Below, piece after piece: positions 10,101 to 20,449 of a stretch of DNA of 64,000 nt. Origin of the DNA: Dendrophyllia cribrosa. Lineage: Eukaryota > Cnidaria > Anthozoa > Scleractinia > Dendrophylliidae. The stretch's first letter is position 1. Every line of letters starts with the position of its first letter. The DNA lies in assembly GCA_024195265.1 (NCBI GenBank), contig JAJLRJ010000011.1, forward strand, positions 3,956,866-4,020,865, given 5' to 3'. Position numbers and translations under genes: made by a program. Below the pieces are notes generated by a model. That model made no database searches. It was given only the letters and a program-made list of their open reading frames with translations, and was not told the DNA's origin.

Positions 10101-13100
10101 TTCACATTCTTCCTGTTATCCAGACGAGATTTGGTTATAGTTTAAAAATTGAACAGGGGGTGTCTCCCCTCACCACACTGTTTTTTAATTAAAAGCAATA
10201 ATTATTAGTACAGAAAACATTTCAGAAGTCATCTTCAGAGTCATGTGAAGTTGGTACATGTAAATTAATCAGTGTTGGATTTAGGGGAAGGCAGCTCCCC
10301 CCCCCCCCCCCCCCCCATCTTGCAAAAAAAAATGTCCCAAAGGGCTGACAATTCGATGTTAATATGCTGCAATTAAGTTTTTAAATTCTATTTAATTCTA
10401 TCACTTCCTGTTCACAGGTTCATAAAAGAGCAGATGAATGTATATATGCTCATAATATACTGGAGAAAATTCACACAGGAGAGTTCCCCCAAAATCTGTT
10501 GAAGGACACATCTGTTTTACAACAGCTTAAGGTATGTAATTAAATAATAGAATATACAGTGTAATAATATTAAAATGCAGTGTAAACAGTAGAAATTCCT
10601 GTTAAAAACCAAGGGACAAAATTAATGTCATTTGTCATTCTCCTGGGGAAAGAACATGATGGCAGAGATCAGGTGTTACTGTAACCACTGATCTTCTGAT
10701 AGCCGGACTGTGTAGCAAGTACTGGTTTTATTTATAGGGCAATATTTTTGAGGACACGCAAAAATAAACCACTGGACTACTGTGCTTCCACACATAAAAA
10801 CCTACTCCAAAAGGAGCTAATAATTTTGTTATTTGTGCGTCTTTTTTTTATTTAAGGATAGGTTGGACTTGAGCAAAGTTGCAGTGGTAGGGCATTCATT
10901 CGGAGGGGCCACCACTGTCTTATCTTTAGCAAAGGAAAAACGATTTAGGTGAGTAAAACAAGGACTAAGTGGGACTCTTATCTGTAGTTAGCTTACATCC
11001 TGATCGTCTTCTCAAAGAAAGAAAATGCGGTCTCTGATTCTAAGTTGCATTAAACCCTGGCAGGCGTAAATGGGGAGGGGGGAGGTGGGAGGGGTAGGGG
11101 GCACGAAAAAGGAGAGCTGGAGAAGGCAAGGAATGCCTGCTATAAGATCCAGGCTATTCCCATTATGCCCAGCGATTTCCTGGTAATCTAATTATGTCAA
11201 CTGTCAAATATGTTCACCAATCAGAAACTGTTGCACGCTTTTACGCATGGCTAACTCCACGTGGGAATTTACTATGTTTACGGCCCAGCAGGAATTAGCC
11301 AATCGGAATTTTGCAGCTGCCAGCGTCCGCAGAAATGAACAAAAGGGGTCTTTATTGCAGGCCTCCTTTCCCTCTCTCCCTCTCTCCGACACCTATATGT
11401 ACTACCCAGGCTAAACTTTTCTTTTTCCAAGCAAAAACTGTAGTTAAACTGTACATTTGAAAGTATGTTTATTCACATTTGAATGAAAAGTAGTATTCAT
11501 ACCAAACTGATTAAACCCAATTCAGAGGGGGCTTTCATTGGTTTCCTGGGACCGGGGACGTAGTCTGCAAATACAGTGGACTCTCGTCACTTCCGGCCGC
11601 TAGGGGAAAGTTTATACTTTATTTCCAACAATTTAACATCAATTTGTTACATTGGACAACTGTAGTGGAGACTAACCACTGATACCATCATCATCATCAT
11701 CATCATCATCACCATCATCATCACCATCACCACCATCACCATCATCGCAACAATGGTGTCAAGTCACCGATAGTGCAAGAAAAACCATCAAACCATTGAT
11801 GCTATACTAATCCAATGTATGTGTATTTCCTTTCCTCCATATGCAATGTATGCAGATGTGGTGTCGCTCTTGATGTGTGGATGTTACCATTAGGAGAAGA
11901 AATATTAAACTACGATGTAGATCAACCTTTGCTGTTTGTTAACACACAAGCATTTCACCGCTGGAAAGAAAATATGGATCCACTGAAAAAACTTATAGCT
12001 AAAAAACCAGGTAAAGTTTATGAATCTCGATGACTTATTTAATTCATGCATGCATTAATCAATTCATTTATTTATCCAGTCGGTCATTCATGCATATAGA
12101 GCAGTTTTCAATTGAGTGTGGTAAAACCAAAACCAAAGTAATTACTTTGACCAATCACAGCAGTCGTAAACAATCCAATGAACCAATTAGAGCTTGAAGC
12201 AATTGCATGTCGGCGGCGCCAAGCGCGGGAAAACGCGTGCGAGCAAGTCACGATTGGTTTTGGTTTTACTTCTGATTGGTCGAGAAAGTGGTGCGAGATT
12301 TTTTAGCCAATCACAAAGCGTAGCAATGAAAAACCAAAGCAATTGTGTAATTATTTTCACACTCAATTGAAAACTGCTCTATGTACGCAGAAATAACTCA
12401 CTTAGATACAGCAAACTTAAAGACGGCAAACATGTTCAATATTGAACATTGAATACCGTTAAGTTCCGAAAGTTGCGGCCTCCGTTACTTTCAAAATTAC
12501 CAGCTCTTAGGGGCCGCAACTTTCGTTTAGCAGCTATGTTCGAGTGGCGTTACTTTTGGTTTGCTTCAATACGCGAACAATCCATTCCAAGATATTTATT
12601 AGACTGCTGGCAGTGCCTCTCGGGCCAGCAAATCACACGGCGATCGATTGAGCGAGCGAAAGTGATGTGAGCCGAGGGGGTGCTGGGGTGGAGGCGGGAA
12701 GACAAAGAGAGGCCTTTTCCTCCCGCCTCTCCCCAGTTTCCCCTCGGCTCGTTCACTCGTTCCAGTCTCGCCGACCTTGTTTTCGTCATTAGCTCGCCCG
12801 TTCGACTGACTGAAAAGAGACAGCTAGCGGTCTAAGAAATTGGATGTTTTTACTCAAAATATGAAAGGAATAACTGAAGGTAAAAGACGTTTCAACGTAG
12901 CGTACTACGGCAGTTAACAAGAATTCTATGCCAGTACAGTGTTGCAATAGAGTTGCCTTTGAGGGAGTATAGTTTCTCTTTCAAAGTTTTTCAAATTCGG
13001 TAAGTCCGGAATTGCTAGCAAGATCCAAAACTGGACCCTGCTTTCGGAGGGCCGTTATTTTTGGAATTCTATGGTGTGTGGAGTTAACACAGATGTATCA

Positions 13101-13120
13101 AGGCCGATCCCGATTTCCCC

Positions 13121-13151
<31 letters not shown>

Positions 13152-15667
13152 ACTCCCCAGTGGGACTCCCATTGTATCTCGTACTGGCGGATGCAGACTC
13201 CATCGTAATTTTGTTGTTTAACTCATTCTCTTGCAGAAAAACGGCCAATAATAGCCATAAGGTAAGAGATTTTGTAATGACTGCCCTCGCCCAAATGATC
13301 ACACTCAACAAACTACCGGTACATCAGTCGCCAACAACGGTGACTATACTCTCACCCGGACGATGACGCAAGACAGACTTCTGATACTCCTGGATTCAAG
13401 CCGTTTAAGGACTACCTTCCCCCATCGATTACACTACGCAAACTACTAATACTTCAGGGTTCAAAGAGCGCTCACCATTAAGAGTCTGTTTAAAGTGGCT
13501 CTGTCACCATTTTTAGTGTTACTTTAAGTAATGGTCCGCATAAGAAGGGAAGCGCTGAACGGCAATGCACGATGGAATATCAACTTTTTTCATTGTTACA
13601 ACTAGTGATCTCATTGGCTTAGACTCAAAAACCGCTTAAAAGTTAAGGTTTAAGGTGCATTTTGTCTAATTTTTTTAAGGTTTCAAGTAATTTGAGACCC
13701 GACCGCACAACATGCAATTTTTAAAAGATATTCGTATTTAGGGAACTTCATCAAAGAAGCAAAATTATTAGCTATTGTCTTCTGCTATTCTGATTGGTTA
13801 AGCACGAACATTTCCTAAAATTTATTTGACGCAAATGGATTTTCTTTATTTTTATACTGAAATATAATTATGAACCATCAGCCCCTCCTCTAGTCTTGAA
13901 ACCAAAGATATTCCATGTGGGAAACAGCCAATGCCGCAGAACAAACACGTCTTTATATCAGTGAAAACCAAAACATAATGGTCCAGTTTTGTTTAAACAC
14001 GAAGTTCCGATATAAAAGGAGCCTGGCCTGGCCATTCTCACCTTCACAGTCGTCAATCAACCACTGAAGAGTTAACAACTGACAAAAATCATCCGTCATT
14101 ACTAAGACCCTTGCTCACACAATTTGGAAACAACTTTATGAAAGTTATATCAGAAGTCTTTACAAACGTCTATTTCTTTTTTTTGCTTAGGTAAAATCTT
14201 GGTTTAATTAGATTTTTGAAGCAAATTATATTTAAAGGACGCGCAAGTTAAGCATGTTTTGTGACTAAAGGACACCTTAATTTGCATTTCACACCCAAAA
14301 GGTGTGAGATGGGGGAGGAGCTTTTATACCGGAACTTCGTGTTTCACATTATTCTACTAGTGCTCTAAGAGTAAAAGTAAGTGTCTTGGGCTGCAGATGG
14401 CCAGGATGGAAATGGATTACCACTTTGAAAAAATTAAGTCATTGTTTTTTTTTTTCATGTTTATCGCCTGGTGTCTCGGAAAACGGGTGTTTCTTGGTGT
14501 TGCGGAAGCCATTGTTGGTTAGCTTTTGTGTTGTGGTGTGGGTATTGTTCAGTGTCTTTTGAATCTTTTGTTTTACGTCATTTGGTGATCACACCATCCG
14601 CAACACCAAGAAACTACCCGGAAAACTCAGTAAAAGTCAGATTCTGGTTTATTTTCTCTTCGAAAATTCACTTGATATCTTTCTCTTAGTGTTCTATTAA
14701 TGCATTTCGTGTACGACAAAGGGACGCTGTAGTCTGTAGGGACGGGACGGGAAGGAAAGGGACAGGAAGGGACGCTGTAGTTGTAGTCTGAGGGACGCTG
14801 TAGTCTGGGGACGCTGTAGTCTGTAGGGACGGGACGGGAAGGAAAAGGACGGGAAGGGACGCTGTAGTCTGTAGGGACGGGACGGGAAGGAAAGGGACGC
14901 TGTAGTCTGTAGTTGGGACGACTTTGACCCAAAAACGTCAACAACCTCATGAAATGGCTTTTTTAAGGACGATCACACTGAACAATTCTGAAAGGAAGCA
15001 GGTTGCATAACTTGCATTTCTCTGGCTGTCATGCTGACTGATAAAAAAACTTATTGGTTTTCCAGGTGGACAAAGCACATGAATCAATGTGATATCCCGT
15101 CTGTTCTTCCGCCATACATTTTGCGCTGGACGTCACTCGGTAGCAAGCTTGATCAATCTACAGCAGTTAATCTCAACAGACAAGCTATATGGGCCTTTAT
15201 ATCAAGGCATCTTGGTACGTAGAAACCTCTTTACTACAGTTTTCATTACTTCTGTGTAAAAGGTAAAGTCGCACACGAACACAGGTGACCCACACGGCCG
15301 GAGCGTAACCCGGTTTCTGTAGCATGAAGCAACTAGGAGTATTGCTACTCCCCCCTGGATGGGATGCTAGTCCGTCGCAGGGTTACCCCCAGCATTAGTC
15401 ACCGGTAACCATTTATACAATCCGAGTAGAGAGAGACAATGTGGAGCAAAGTTTCTTGTCTAAAAAAGAAGGCGACGGCAGAGACTGGGGCCCGGTTGGA
15501 TAAAGCAACTTAAGATATCTCCGAGACAAAAGAGGGACTGGCGGTGATACGTGGGAATGTTCTGTTCCGGTGGATTTCTTGTGCGCTATAATCGATAACT
15601 TGGCCGGAGGCGAATTATCGTGTATTGGAAACACACAAAGAGCGCGAGATCATCACCATCATCGTCG

Positions 15668-15741
<74 letters not shown>

Positions 15742-15924
15742 CAATCGTAAATGTTCTTAAACTGATACATTTTTTGCTTGTCACCTACAGATATTGGTAA
15801 TCCACCCTCACAAATGCCAATAATCGACGGAGGGGAGGGCACACCGGAACTTATTGTCATCGGCTCGGAAATGACGTCACCAAAACAAGACCGAGATGCT
15901 AGTTCAGCACAGAGCTCGCTTTGA
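7173..15924 (+). CDS. Platelet-activating-factor acetylhydrolase-like phospholipase, nine joined exons
   Basis: Predicted serine esterase of the PAF-AH (PAFAH2/PLA2G7) family, which releases short or oxidised acyl chains from the sn-2 position of phospholipids. Exons: 7173-7464, 8442-8625, 9911-10037, 10418-10531, 10857-10948, 11856-12010, 13237-13261, 15066-15214, 15791-15924. All introns are GT-AG and all phases agree, giving 423 residues (vertebrate relatives have about 390-440). Landmarks: [10 protein letters not shown] near the start; FSHGLGGNR after exon 1; the nucleophile elbow GHSFGG with Ser253; Asp276 in ALDVW; His334 in TKHMNQ. The Ser-Asp spacing of 23 equals that of human PLA2G7. 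The ATG at 7173 was chosen because homology begins just after it; an in-frame ATG at 6993 would add 60 residues. No signal peptide is seen from 7173, which suggests the intracellular type. The last exon is a poorly conserved tail. Confidence 0.9.
7650..7923. repeat. Probable MITE in intron 1
   Basis: The ends are inverted (GATGCCAAC at 7650; GTTGGCAT ending 7923), and internal copies of GGGAGACT/AGTCTCCC lie nearby. It has no coding capacity. The boundary is approximate. Confidence 0.45.
8626..9160. other. Intron 2, proximal part: low-complexity C-rich DNA
   Basis: Contains a CCCCATCCC/TCACC-rich stretch (about 8760-9070). The Pro/Ser-rich open frame it creates is a composition effect. Confidence 0.5.
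9161..9891. mobile_element. pogo/Tigger-like MITE in intron 2
   Basis: The terminal inverted repeats begin CAGTAGAACCCCGCTAACTC (9163) and end with GCGGGGTTCTACTG (9889), and each is bordered by TA. Several internal degenerate copies of GAGTTAGCGGGG and GTTATTGGGG occur. TA duplication and CAGTAGAACCCCG ends fit the pogo branch of Tc1/mariner elements. There is no transposase. The right end lies 19 bp from exon 3 of the acetylhydrolase. Confidence 0.7.
11686..11750. repeat. (ATC)n microsatellite in intron 5
   Basis: An imperfect CAT/CAC trinucleotide run. Confidence 0.9.
12097..12381. mobile_element. MITE, copy 1 (intron 6)
   Basis: A 285-bp element with terminal inverted repeats TAGAGCAGTTTTCAATTGAG and CTCAATTGAAAACTGCTCTA. 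A near-identical 286-bp copy lies at 45028-45313. The interior contains CCAAT-type motifs and an inverted GATTGGTTTTGGTTTTAC segment. It is non-coding. Confidence 0.85.
13122..13151. repeat. C30 homopolymer tract in intron 6
   Basis: Thirty consecutive C, about 85 bp upstream of the microexon. The complement is a candidate G-quadruplex former. Confidence 0.9.
13237..13261 (+). other. 25-nt microexon of the acetylhydrolase gene
   Basis: It is flanked by CTCTTGCAG before and GTAAGAG after. It contributes two bases, seven codons and two bases. This joins phase 1 at exon 6 to phase 2 before exon 8 and yields EKRPIIAIR, which aligns with the strand leading to the catalytic histidine in the family. 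Without it the frame between exons 6 and 8 does not join. Confidence 0.85.
13528..13960 (+). repeat. Left arm of a long-range inverted repeat (intron 7)
   Basis: About 430 bp that reappear, reverse-complemented, at about 16595-17012. Matching blocks include GCAATGCACGATGGAATATC, TTCTGATTGGTTAA-like and the GAACCATCAGCCCCTCCTCT segment. Divergence is perhaps 10 percent by eye. No coding frame. Confidence 0.85.
14355..14735 (+). repeat. Dispersed repeat, related to 52563-52770
   Basis: GGGCTGCAGATGGCCAGGAT and CGAAAATTCACTTGATATCT segments occur in the same order in both places. Here the middle also contains an inverted pair (TTTCTTGGTGTTGCGGA near 14498 and its complement near 14596), absent at 52.6 kb, which may be a nested insertion. 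Confidence 0.65.
14715..14915. repeat. Minisatellite, GGGACGCTGTAGTCTG units
   Basis: Repeated GGGACGCTGTAGTCTG and GGGACGGGACGGGAAGGAAA modules in varied order, within intron 7. Confidence 0.85.
15651..15739. repeat. (CAT)n microsatellite in intron 8
   Basis: Nearly pure CAT/ATC repeat. It generates poly-His and poly-Met open frames that are not genes. Confidence 0.95.
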
Positions 15925-16594
15925 TTAAATGTGAAATGGAGCAGGAAGAAACAACACTAATAATTATTTTTAATCAAGATGGACTTTATTGCGCACTTTT
16001 TAAACATCTATACATAATTTATGCTTAACTATTCCTATATATACGAAAGTTCGCTACAAGGTTTCCCCAGTTAACGTTTAAGCTAAATTAGATTTAAGAA
16101 CAAGAAGCCCAAGAGTTTTAAAGTCGGGCCTTGTGTGACCACACGAAGCCCAGGCTCATAACAATGTTACTTGACAAAAATAATAAGAAATTAAGATGTA
16201 CGCTAATTATCAGAGATAATGCATCACTTAATTAGAGAATATTTCAGAAGGAAACAATATTCTGGCAGTCTGCAATCCGGTAGTTCAATGCGAAACGTGA
16301 TCTTCTCGATTGAGCATGCAGTAGATGTGACAAACTAGAACAATAGACCAAACTCAATGACAAATTTAAATAACAATAGACCGAAGAAAATTACACTTAT
16401 AATAAACGGATCGAAACTGACCAATCACTGACTCAGTCTCAACAACATCATGGTTTAACTGACCAATAACAGCAAGAGCCAGAAACACTTCCATCAACTG
16501 ACGGCTTACATTTCACAAGATGATTTCCACTCAGGTTGTCGAAACGTCTTTTAAGTAATGCTCCACATAAGGACTATAGTAAACTTCATTGTTC
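15925..16594. other. 3' flank of the acetylhydrolase gene
   Basis: Unique-looking AT-rich DNA. No canonical AATAAA closely follows the stop codon, so the polyadenylation site cannot be placed. No other feature seen. Confidence 0.4.
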
Positions 16595-17012
16595 TGCGGC
16601 ATTGGCTCTTTCCCACATAGAATATCTTTGGTTTCAAGAATAGAGGAGGGGCTGATGGTTCATAATTATATTTCATTATAAAAATAAAGAAAATCCATTT
16701 GCGTCAAATAAATTTTAGGAAATGTTCGTGTTTAACCAATCAGAATAGCAGAAGACAATGGCTAATAATTTTGCCTTCTTTGATAAAGTTCCCCAAATAC
16801 AATATCTTTTAAAACTTGCATGTTGTGTGATTGGGTCTCAAATTACTTGAAACCTTAAAAAAAAAATAGACTAAATGCACCTTGAACCTTAAATTTTTAG
16901 CAGTTGTTGAGTCTAGGCCAATGAGATCACTAGTTGTAACAATGAAAAAAGTTGACATTCCATCGTGCATTGCCGTTCAGCGCCATCCTTCTTGTGCGGA
17001 TCATTACTTAAT
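16595..17012 (-). repeat. Right arm of the long-range inverted repeat
   Basis: Reverse-complement partner of 13528-13960. The pair encloses about 2.6 kb holding the last two exons of the acetylhydrolase gene. Confidence 0.85.
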
Positions 17013-17560
17013 GTCCCCACGCAACAACGCCTGATAACACTCTACAGACCGGTAATCCTCCTGGACCTCCTGGGTTCAAACAAGTCGCTCAAACCAATTA
17101 TAAAACTGACTTTACTTCACAAATGTCTATTTTTAACTCGTGAAAACGGGAAGAGCTGAACGAGTTACTGCATTGGGGAAGAGAAGTGATGAGTCACGTG
17201 ACAAAGACGAGACATTTGCGGCTCCAAGGTCTAAATAACATGGCAGATCCATGATATATAATCGATTACTGATAAACCAGCAAGAAGTAGCAACTGTTTG
17301 TCCCCAAGTTTGCATCCAACAAACTTCTGGAGGAGCGCTAAAGGCAAAACATTTCCCTTCTTTCTTTGTATACCCTGGGGGTATACCCTTTGTATACCCT
17401 GAGGGTATTTTAACCGCTTGTTTGTCTCCACCATAGAGCATTTGCAAATTACCCTGGGGGAGGGGGGATTGCGGTTGGCTTATTGCATAACACCAATTCT
17501 CATTATATTTACAGCTGAATCAAATGTTGAAATCTTCACGTAGACTACCATCATTAGTTA

Positions 17561-17852
17561 GTATAGGTAATCATACGGTTTCGAGACGAGAAAACCATAT
17601 GATTACTTATTAATAATTATACATGAAAAAATTTGCATCCATTTTTTTTTGGAAAATTTTTTTTTTGCAAAAATGTTTTTTGGAAATTGTTTTTTCTTTT
17701 TTTTTTTTCCAAAGAAAACGTTTTTTTTTCGATTTGTAATTTGCACTGGTGTTACACTTTTTGCACTGGTGTTACACTTTTTGCACCGGTGTTACACTTG
17801 AACTGTACTGCTATTAGCCAATCAGAATTGAGTAATTTTTTCATGTATATTA
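17561..17852. mobile_element. Insertion with TTA duplication
   Basis: About 292 bp, absent from the paralogous site at about 29984. It is flanked by TTA (17558-17560 and 17853-17855). Inside, ATACATGAAAAAATT near 17618 is inverted near 17833, and a small stem-loop lies at 17566-17608. Three copies of TTGCACTGGTGTTACACTT-like sequence lie in the middle. The composite may be two nested elements. Confidence 0.65.
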
Positions 17853-18027
17853 TTACAAGTTTTAACACGAACACATAGTCAAGCGAATCCGTGTCCGAAA
17901 CGTTCAAAGTATAAAAAAATCATGAAGCCAAAGGTGACAACATGGACAGAAACCACTACGACATTCGCGCTCTTTTAAGCTACTTTGCAATTGTTCCAAT
18001 TATGTTGAATTTATCTATTGCAACTAA

Positions 18028-18812
18028 GGCCTGGGGCAAACGTCGAATCTTAGTCGAACTTAATTCGTCGAACCTATGAATTTTGAATTAGGCGCATGAA
18101 TGGTGCGACGTCTGCCGCAATTAAGTTCGACTCAAATTAATTGGTTCGACTCCAGCATAAGTTCGACTTGCCAAGTCGGATAATGCGACAGTGGTTCGGC
18201 GTTTCAGCAAACGCCGTTCTAAACTCGCGCTGAACTCAATTCATAAATCATGCAAATTAAAAAATAATTGATCCAAATGTGATGGACTGTGCAAACGTCA
18301 CAAAAATACCGACTCCCCCATCTGCCAAACGCTATTTCCTCCCCTGACGAGCATGCGCTGTACAAAGACAATTAATTTCACGACTGGGAATGGCGAGCTA
18401 TCGAAAGTCATTGCTGACATCGCACAGCGTGATGGAAATATGCTTGAAATGCAAATAAATGTTCAGTGTTTGAAGAAAACGAGGACGTTGAGGATGGACA
18501 GCCGGTAAAAGCGTTGCTCAGAGCTGTATGTGATGCGAGTCTTCTCTTTCTATTTTTCGCAATTAAATACCAAAGAAAGGCCCGACGAGCACTGTATTTC
18601 GGCATTTCGCTAGCAAGTCCTAGCAGTAACTAGCCGCGTCGAGTGAATAGCACGGGGACGCGTGCTTATTCCCGTGTTTTAATGAAGTGCAACTTGTGAA
18701 ATAGGATTGACGCAGGTTCGGCGTTTGCTACCACGCTGGAATTAAGTCGACTCTTTGTCCAACCTATTTTAATAAATTCGACGCGACTTAGATTCGACGT
18801 TTGCCCCAGGCC
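18028..18812. mobile_element. PIF/Harbinger-type MITE with TAA target duplication
   Basis: 785 bp with terminal inverted repeats GGCCTGGGGCAAACGTCGAA and its complement. It is flanked by TAA (18025-18027 and 18813-18815). The paralogous site near 30202 reads ACTAAATTG without the element, which proves the insertion and its boundaries. A 3-bp TAA/TTA duplication is typical of PIF/Harbinger elements. No transposase frame. Confidence 0.85.
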
Positions 18813-19096
18813 TAAATTGTCCAAGAGTGAAATTAATTCGCAGGGATGGCTTTTAAGTCTAAACAGAGAAAAAGTAAATCATGAACCGTCGTGTGTTCGC
18901 GTTATCCACAAAACCTATAATTTGCAGTGAACGGCAAAGAAATGAAGCAAAATGTAAAACGCACATGCAGCGGCATTATTTTGGTTGCTAAAGATCCCAA
19001 ATGCTATTATTAAATTTTTGTTCTATTACTATACCAGTCATGTCATTTGTGCACGGCCAGTTGCTTTCTCAGCCATTTGTACTTAGCTTGGAGCTT

Positions 19097-20110
19097 TTAT
19101 AATTCGCTTACTTCATTTGTTTGGACGTTTGAATTTTCGGTGGTTTGGTTTTGTTCCGAGTTGGAATGTCCGGAACATTTCGAAATCAAAGTAAGAAGGT
19201 TTCCCCAAATTTCCGTGTACTCGCGCCTGAAGTGCCTGTTCATAGCACCATATATGAAGGGGTTCATTGTGCTGCTCAGGTACGCCAAGAACCCGTATGT
19301 AAGGTACGCCTGTCGCGGCAAAGTGGGTTTTCCGCGCGCGGCATCAATACAATCTATTGTACAAATAGGAAGCCAGCAAAACGCGAAGCCAGCCATCACC
19401 GTCGCTACGGTCTTGGTCACTTTTGCTTCTTCCACGTTTGCTCTAAGTTGCTCGGGGTTATTATCATGGGAAAAAACTTGATTTGACCGTGAAACTGTGT
19501 AAAACACTTTGGTGTAGCAGATTGTAATGAGTGTTAAGGGTGTTGTTATATACACGCATTCAATGAAGGCGGTGTAAACGATGTTTGTGTAGAATGTGTA
19601 CATGCACATTGCTTTTCCTGGTTGGAACTTGTATCCGCCATTTTCAAAAAGAAACGGAGGCACTGAGCCAACGAGAGCCACACACCACACAACAACAATG
19701 TACATCAAAACTCTTCGTTTGTTAAATAACGAAACGTACTTTGCTGGTTTCACCACACAGAAATATCGGTTGATTGCGATAACTCCCATGGTATAAAGAG
19801 ATGTCATTGCCAACGCAAACATTGCGAAACCCTGAAATCGACAATAACTTGAACCGAAAATCCATCGGCCGCGTACTAGTGTTGCAACTGCAACAGGCAT
19901 ACTCCAGACAGATATTAGAATATCGCTCACAGCCAGTTCGACAACAAACATGTTGGCAAGCGTGCGAAGCCTCCGGTTTCTGTGCACAGCGTAACAAACG
20001 GAGAGATTTCCAACGAAGGCCACAACGTTGATGCCAGCAAACAAAAATGTTTCAGTCCAGACTAGATGCTCAGACCTTTTAGAAAGCTGACGAGAAAGCG
20101 ATTCTTCCAT
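19097..20110 (-). CDS. Class A (rhodopsin-like) GPCR, cluster gene 1, intact
   Basis: Single-exon gene of 337 residues for a seven-helix plasma-membrane receptor. Landmarks: Asn35 in TM1 (GNLSVCY); Asp63 in TM2 (LAVSD, here written ELAVSD); Cys90 at the top of TM3 and Cys169 in loop 2 for the usual disulphide; NRY at 114-116 where most class A receptors have DRY; Trp142 in TM4; Pro191 in TM5; CWLP at 245-248 in TM6; NPFIY at 283-287 in TM7. The N-terminus is short, without a signal peptide. The start MEES is shared by most family members. TM7 lacks the opsin lysine. NRY is found in melatonin receptors, but the ligand here is unknown. Flanks on both sides are shared with other cluster members. 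Confidence 0.93.
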   Translation of the reverse strand: MEESLSRQLSKRSEHLVWTETFLFAGINVVAFVGNLSVCYAVHRNRRLRTLANMFVVELAVSDILISVWSMPVAVATLVRGRWIFGSSYCRFQGFAMFALAMTSLYTMGVIAINRYFCVVKPAKYVSLFNKRRVLMYIVVVWCVALVGSVPPFLFENGGYKFQPGKAMCMYTFYTNIVYTAFIECVYITTPLTLITICYTKVFYTVSRSNQVFSHDNNPEQLRANVEEAKVTKTVATVMAGFAFCWLPICTIDCIDAARGKPTLPRQAYLTYGFLAYLSSTMNPFIYGAMNRHFRREYTEIWGNLLTLISKCSGHSNSEQNQTTENSNVQTNEVSEL

Positions 20111-20174
20111 GACTTGTTACCTCGCAATTTCAATCTTTCTGAGCAAACTTCTTACTGCATCAGTTTAAGAGCGA

Positions 20175-20275
20175 CGGAATTAAAACCTCAACGAATTTGT
20201 TTTCGATCTCAATACAGGAAGTTTTTGCACATGCGGCAGATGTTATTTCGCATTACCAAATAAGGACCTATTTCA
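20175..20275 (-). promoter_or_regulatory. Conserved upstream block of receptor genes
   Basis: GAATTTGTTTTCGATCTCAA and GCACATGCGGCAGATGTTAT (plus-strand spelling) lie 70-160 bp before the start codon. The same pair recurs before the receptor relatives at 35.8 kb and 44.2 kb, and the second part recurs at 40.6 kb and, inverted, at 54.97 kb. The block is a likely promoter or 5' UTR copied with the genes. GCACATGC contains an E-box-like core. Confidence 0.55.
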
Positions 20276-20449
20276 TGTATTAATTTAAATTTCATTCTTT
20301 TTGAGTTGGTTGCTTTTTGGCAAATAGTTCGTGGTGTTCTGTGAATAGCAAACAATGGTGTCAGGCCGGTTGTGTAAGCTTTAGGCAGTAGTACACGTCT
20401 TGACGACGACCGAAAAAAGGAGAAAAAGGACGATGCTTTGAAATACATT

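Larger units (their letters stand above)
17164..19096. repeat. Duplicated 3' flank of receptor gene 1 (partner 29617-30515)
   Basis: Starting from GTTACTGCATTGGGGAAGA, the sequence runs colinear with 29617 onward, including CATTTGCAAATTACC and GAACGGCAAAGAAATG blocks, up to the receptor stop codon. The copy here is interrupted by two insertions (17561-17852 and 18028-18812) that are absent from the partner. It is therefore a segmental duplication that included a receptor gene. Confidence 0.85.

Noticed and set aside
13012..13366. Overlapping open frames around the C30 tract
   Set aside because: Created by poly-Pro and poly-Gly translation of the homopolymer. Only the 25-nt exon is supported.
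15570..15860. Poly-His and poly-Met open frames
   Set aside because: Direct translation of the CAT microsatellite within intron 8.
19047..19481. Plus-strand open frames across receptor genes (also at 35.2, 39.6, 40.0 and 61.5 kb)
   Set aside because: They recur as the antisense of the same conserved receptor codons and have no independent features.
19097..20110. Opsin identity for the receptors
   Set aside because: TM7 has no lysine at the retinal-binding position.
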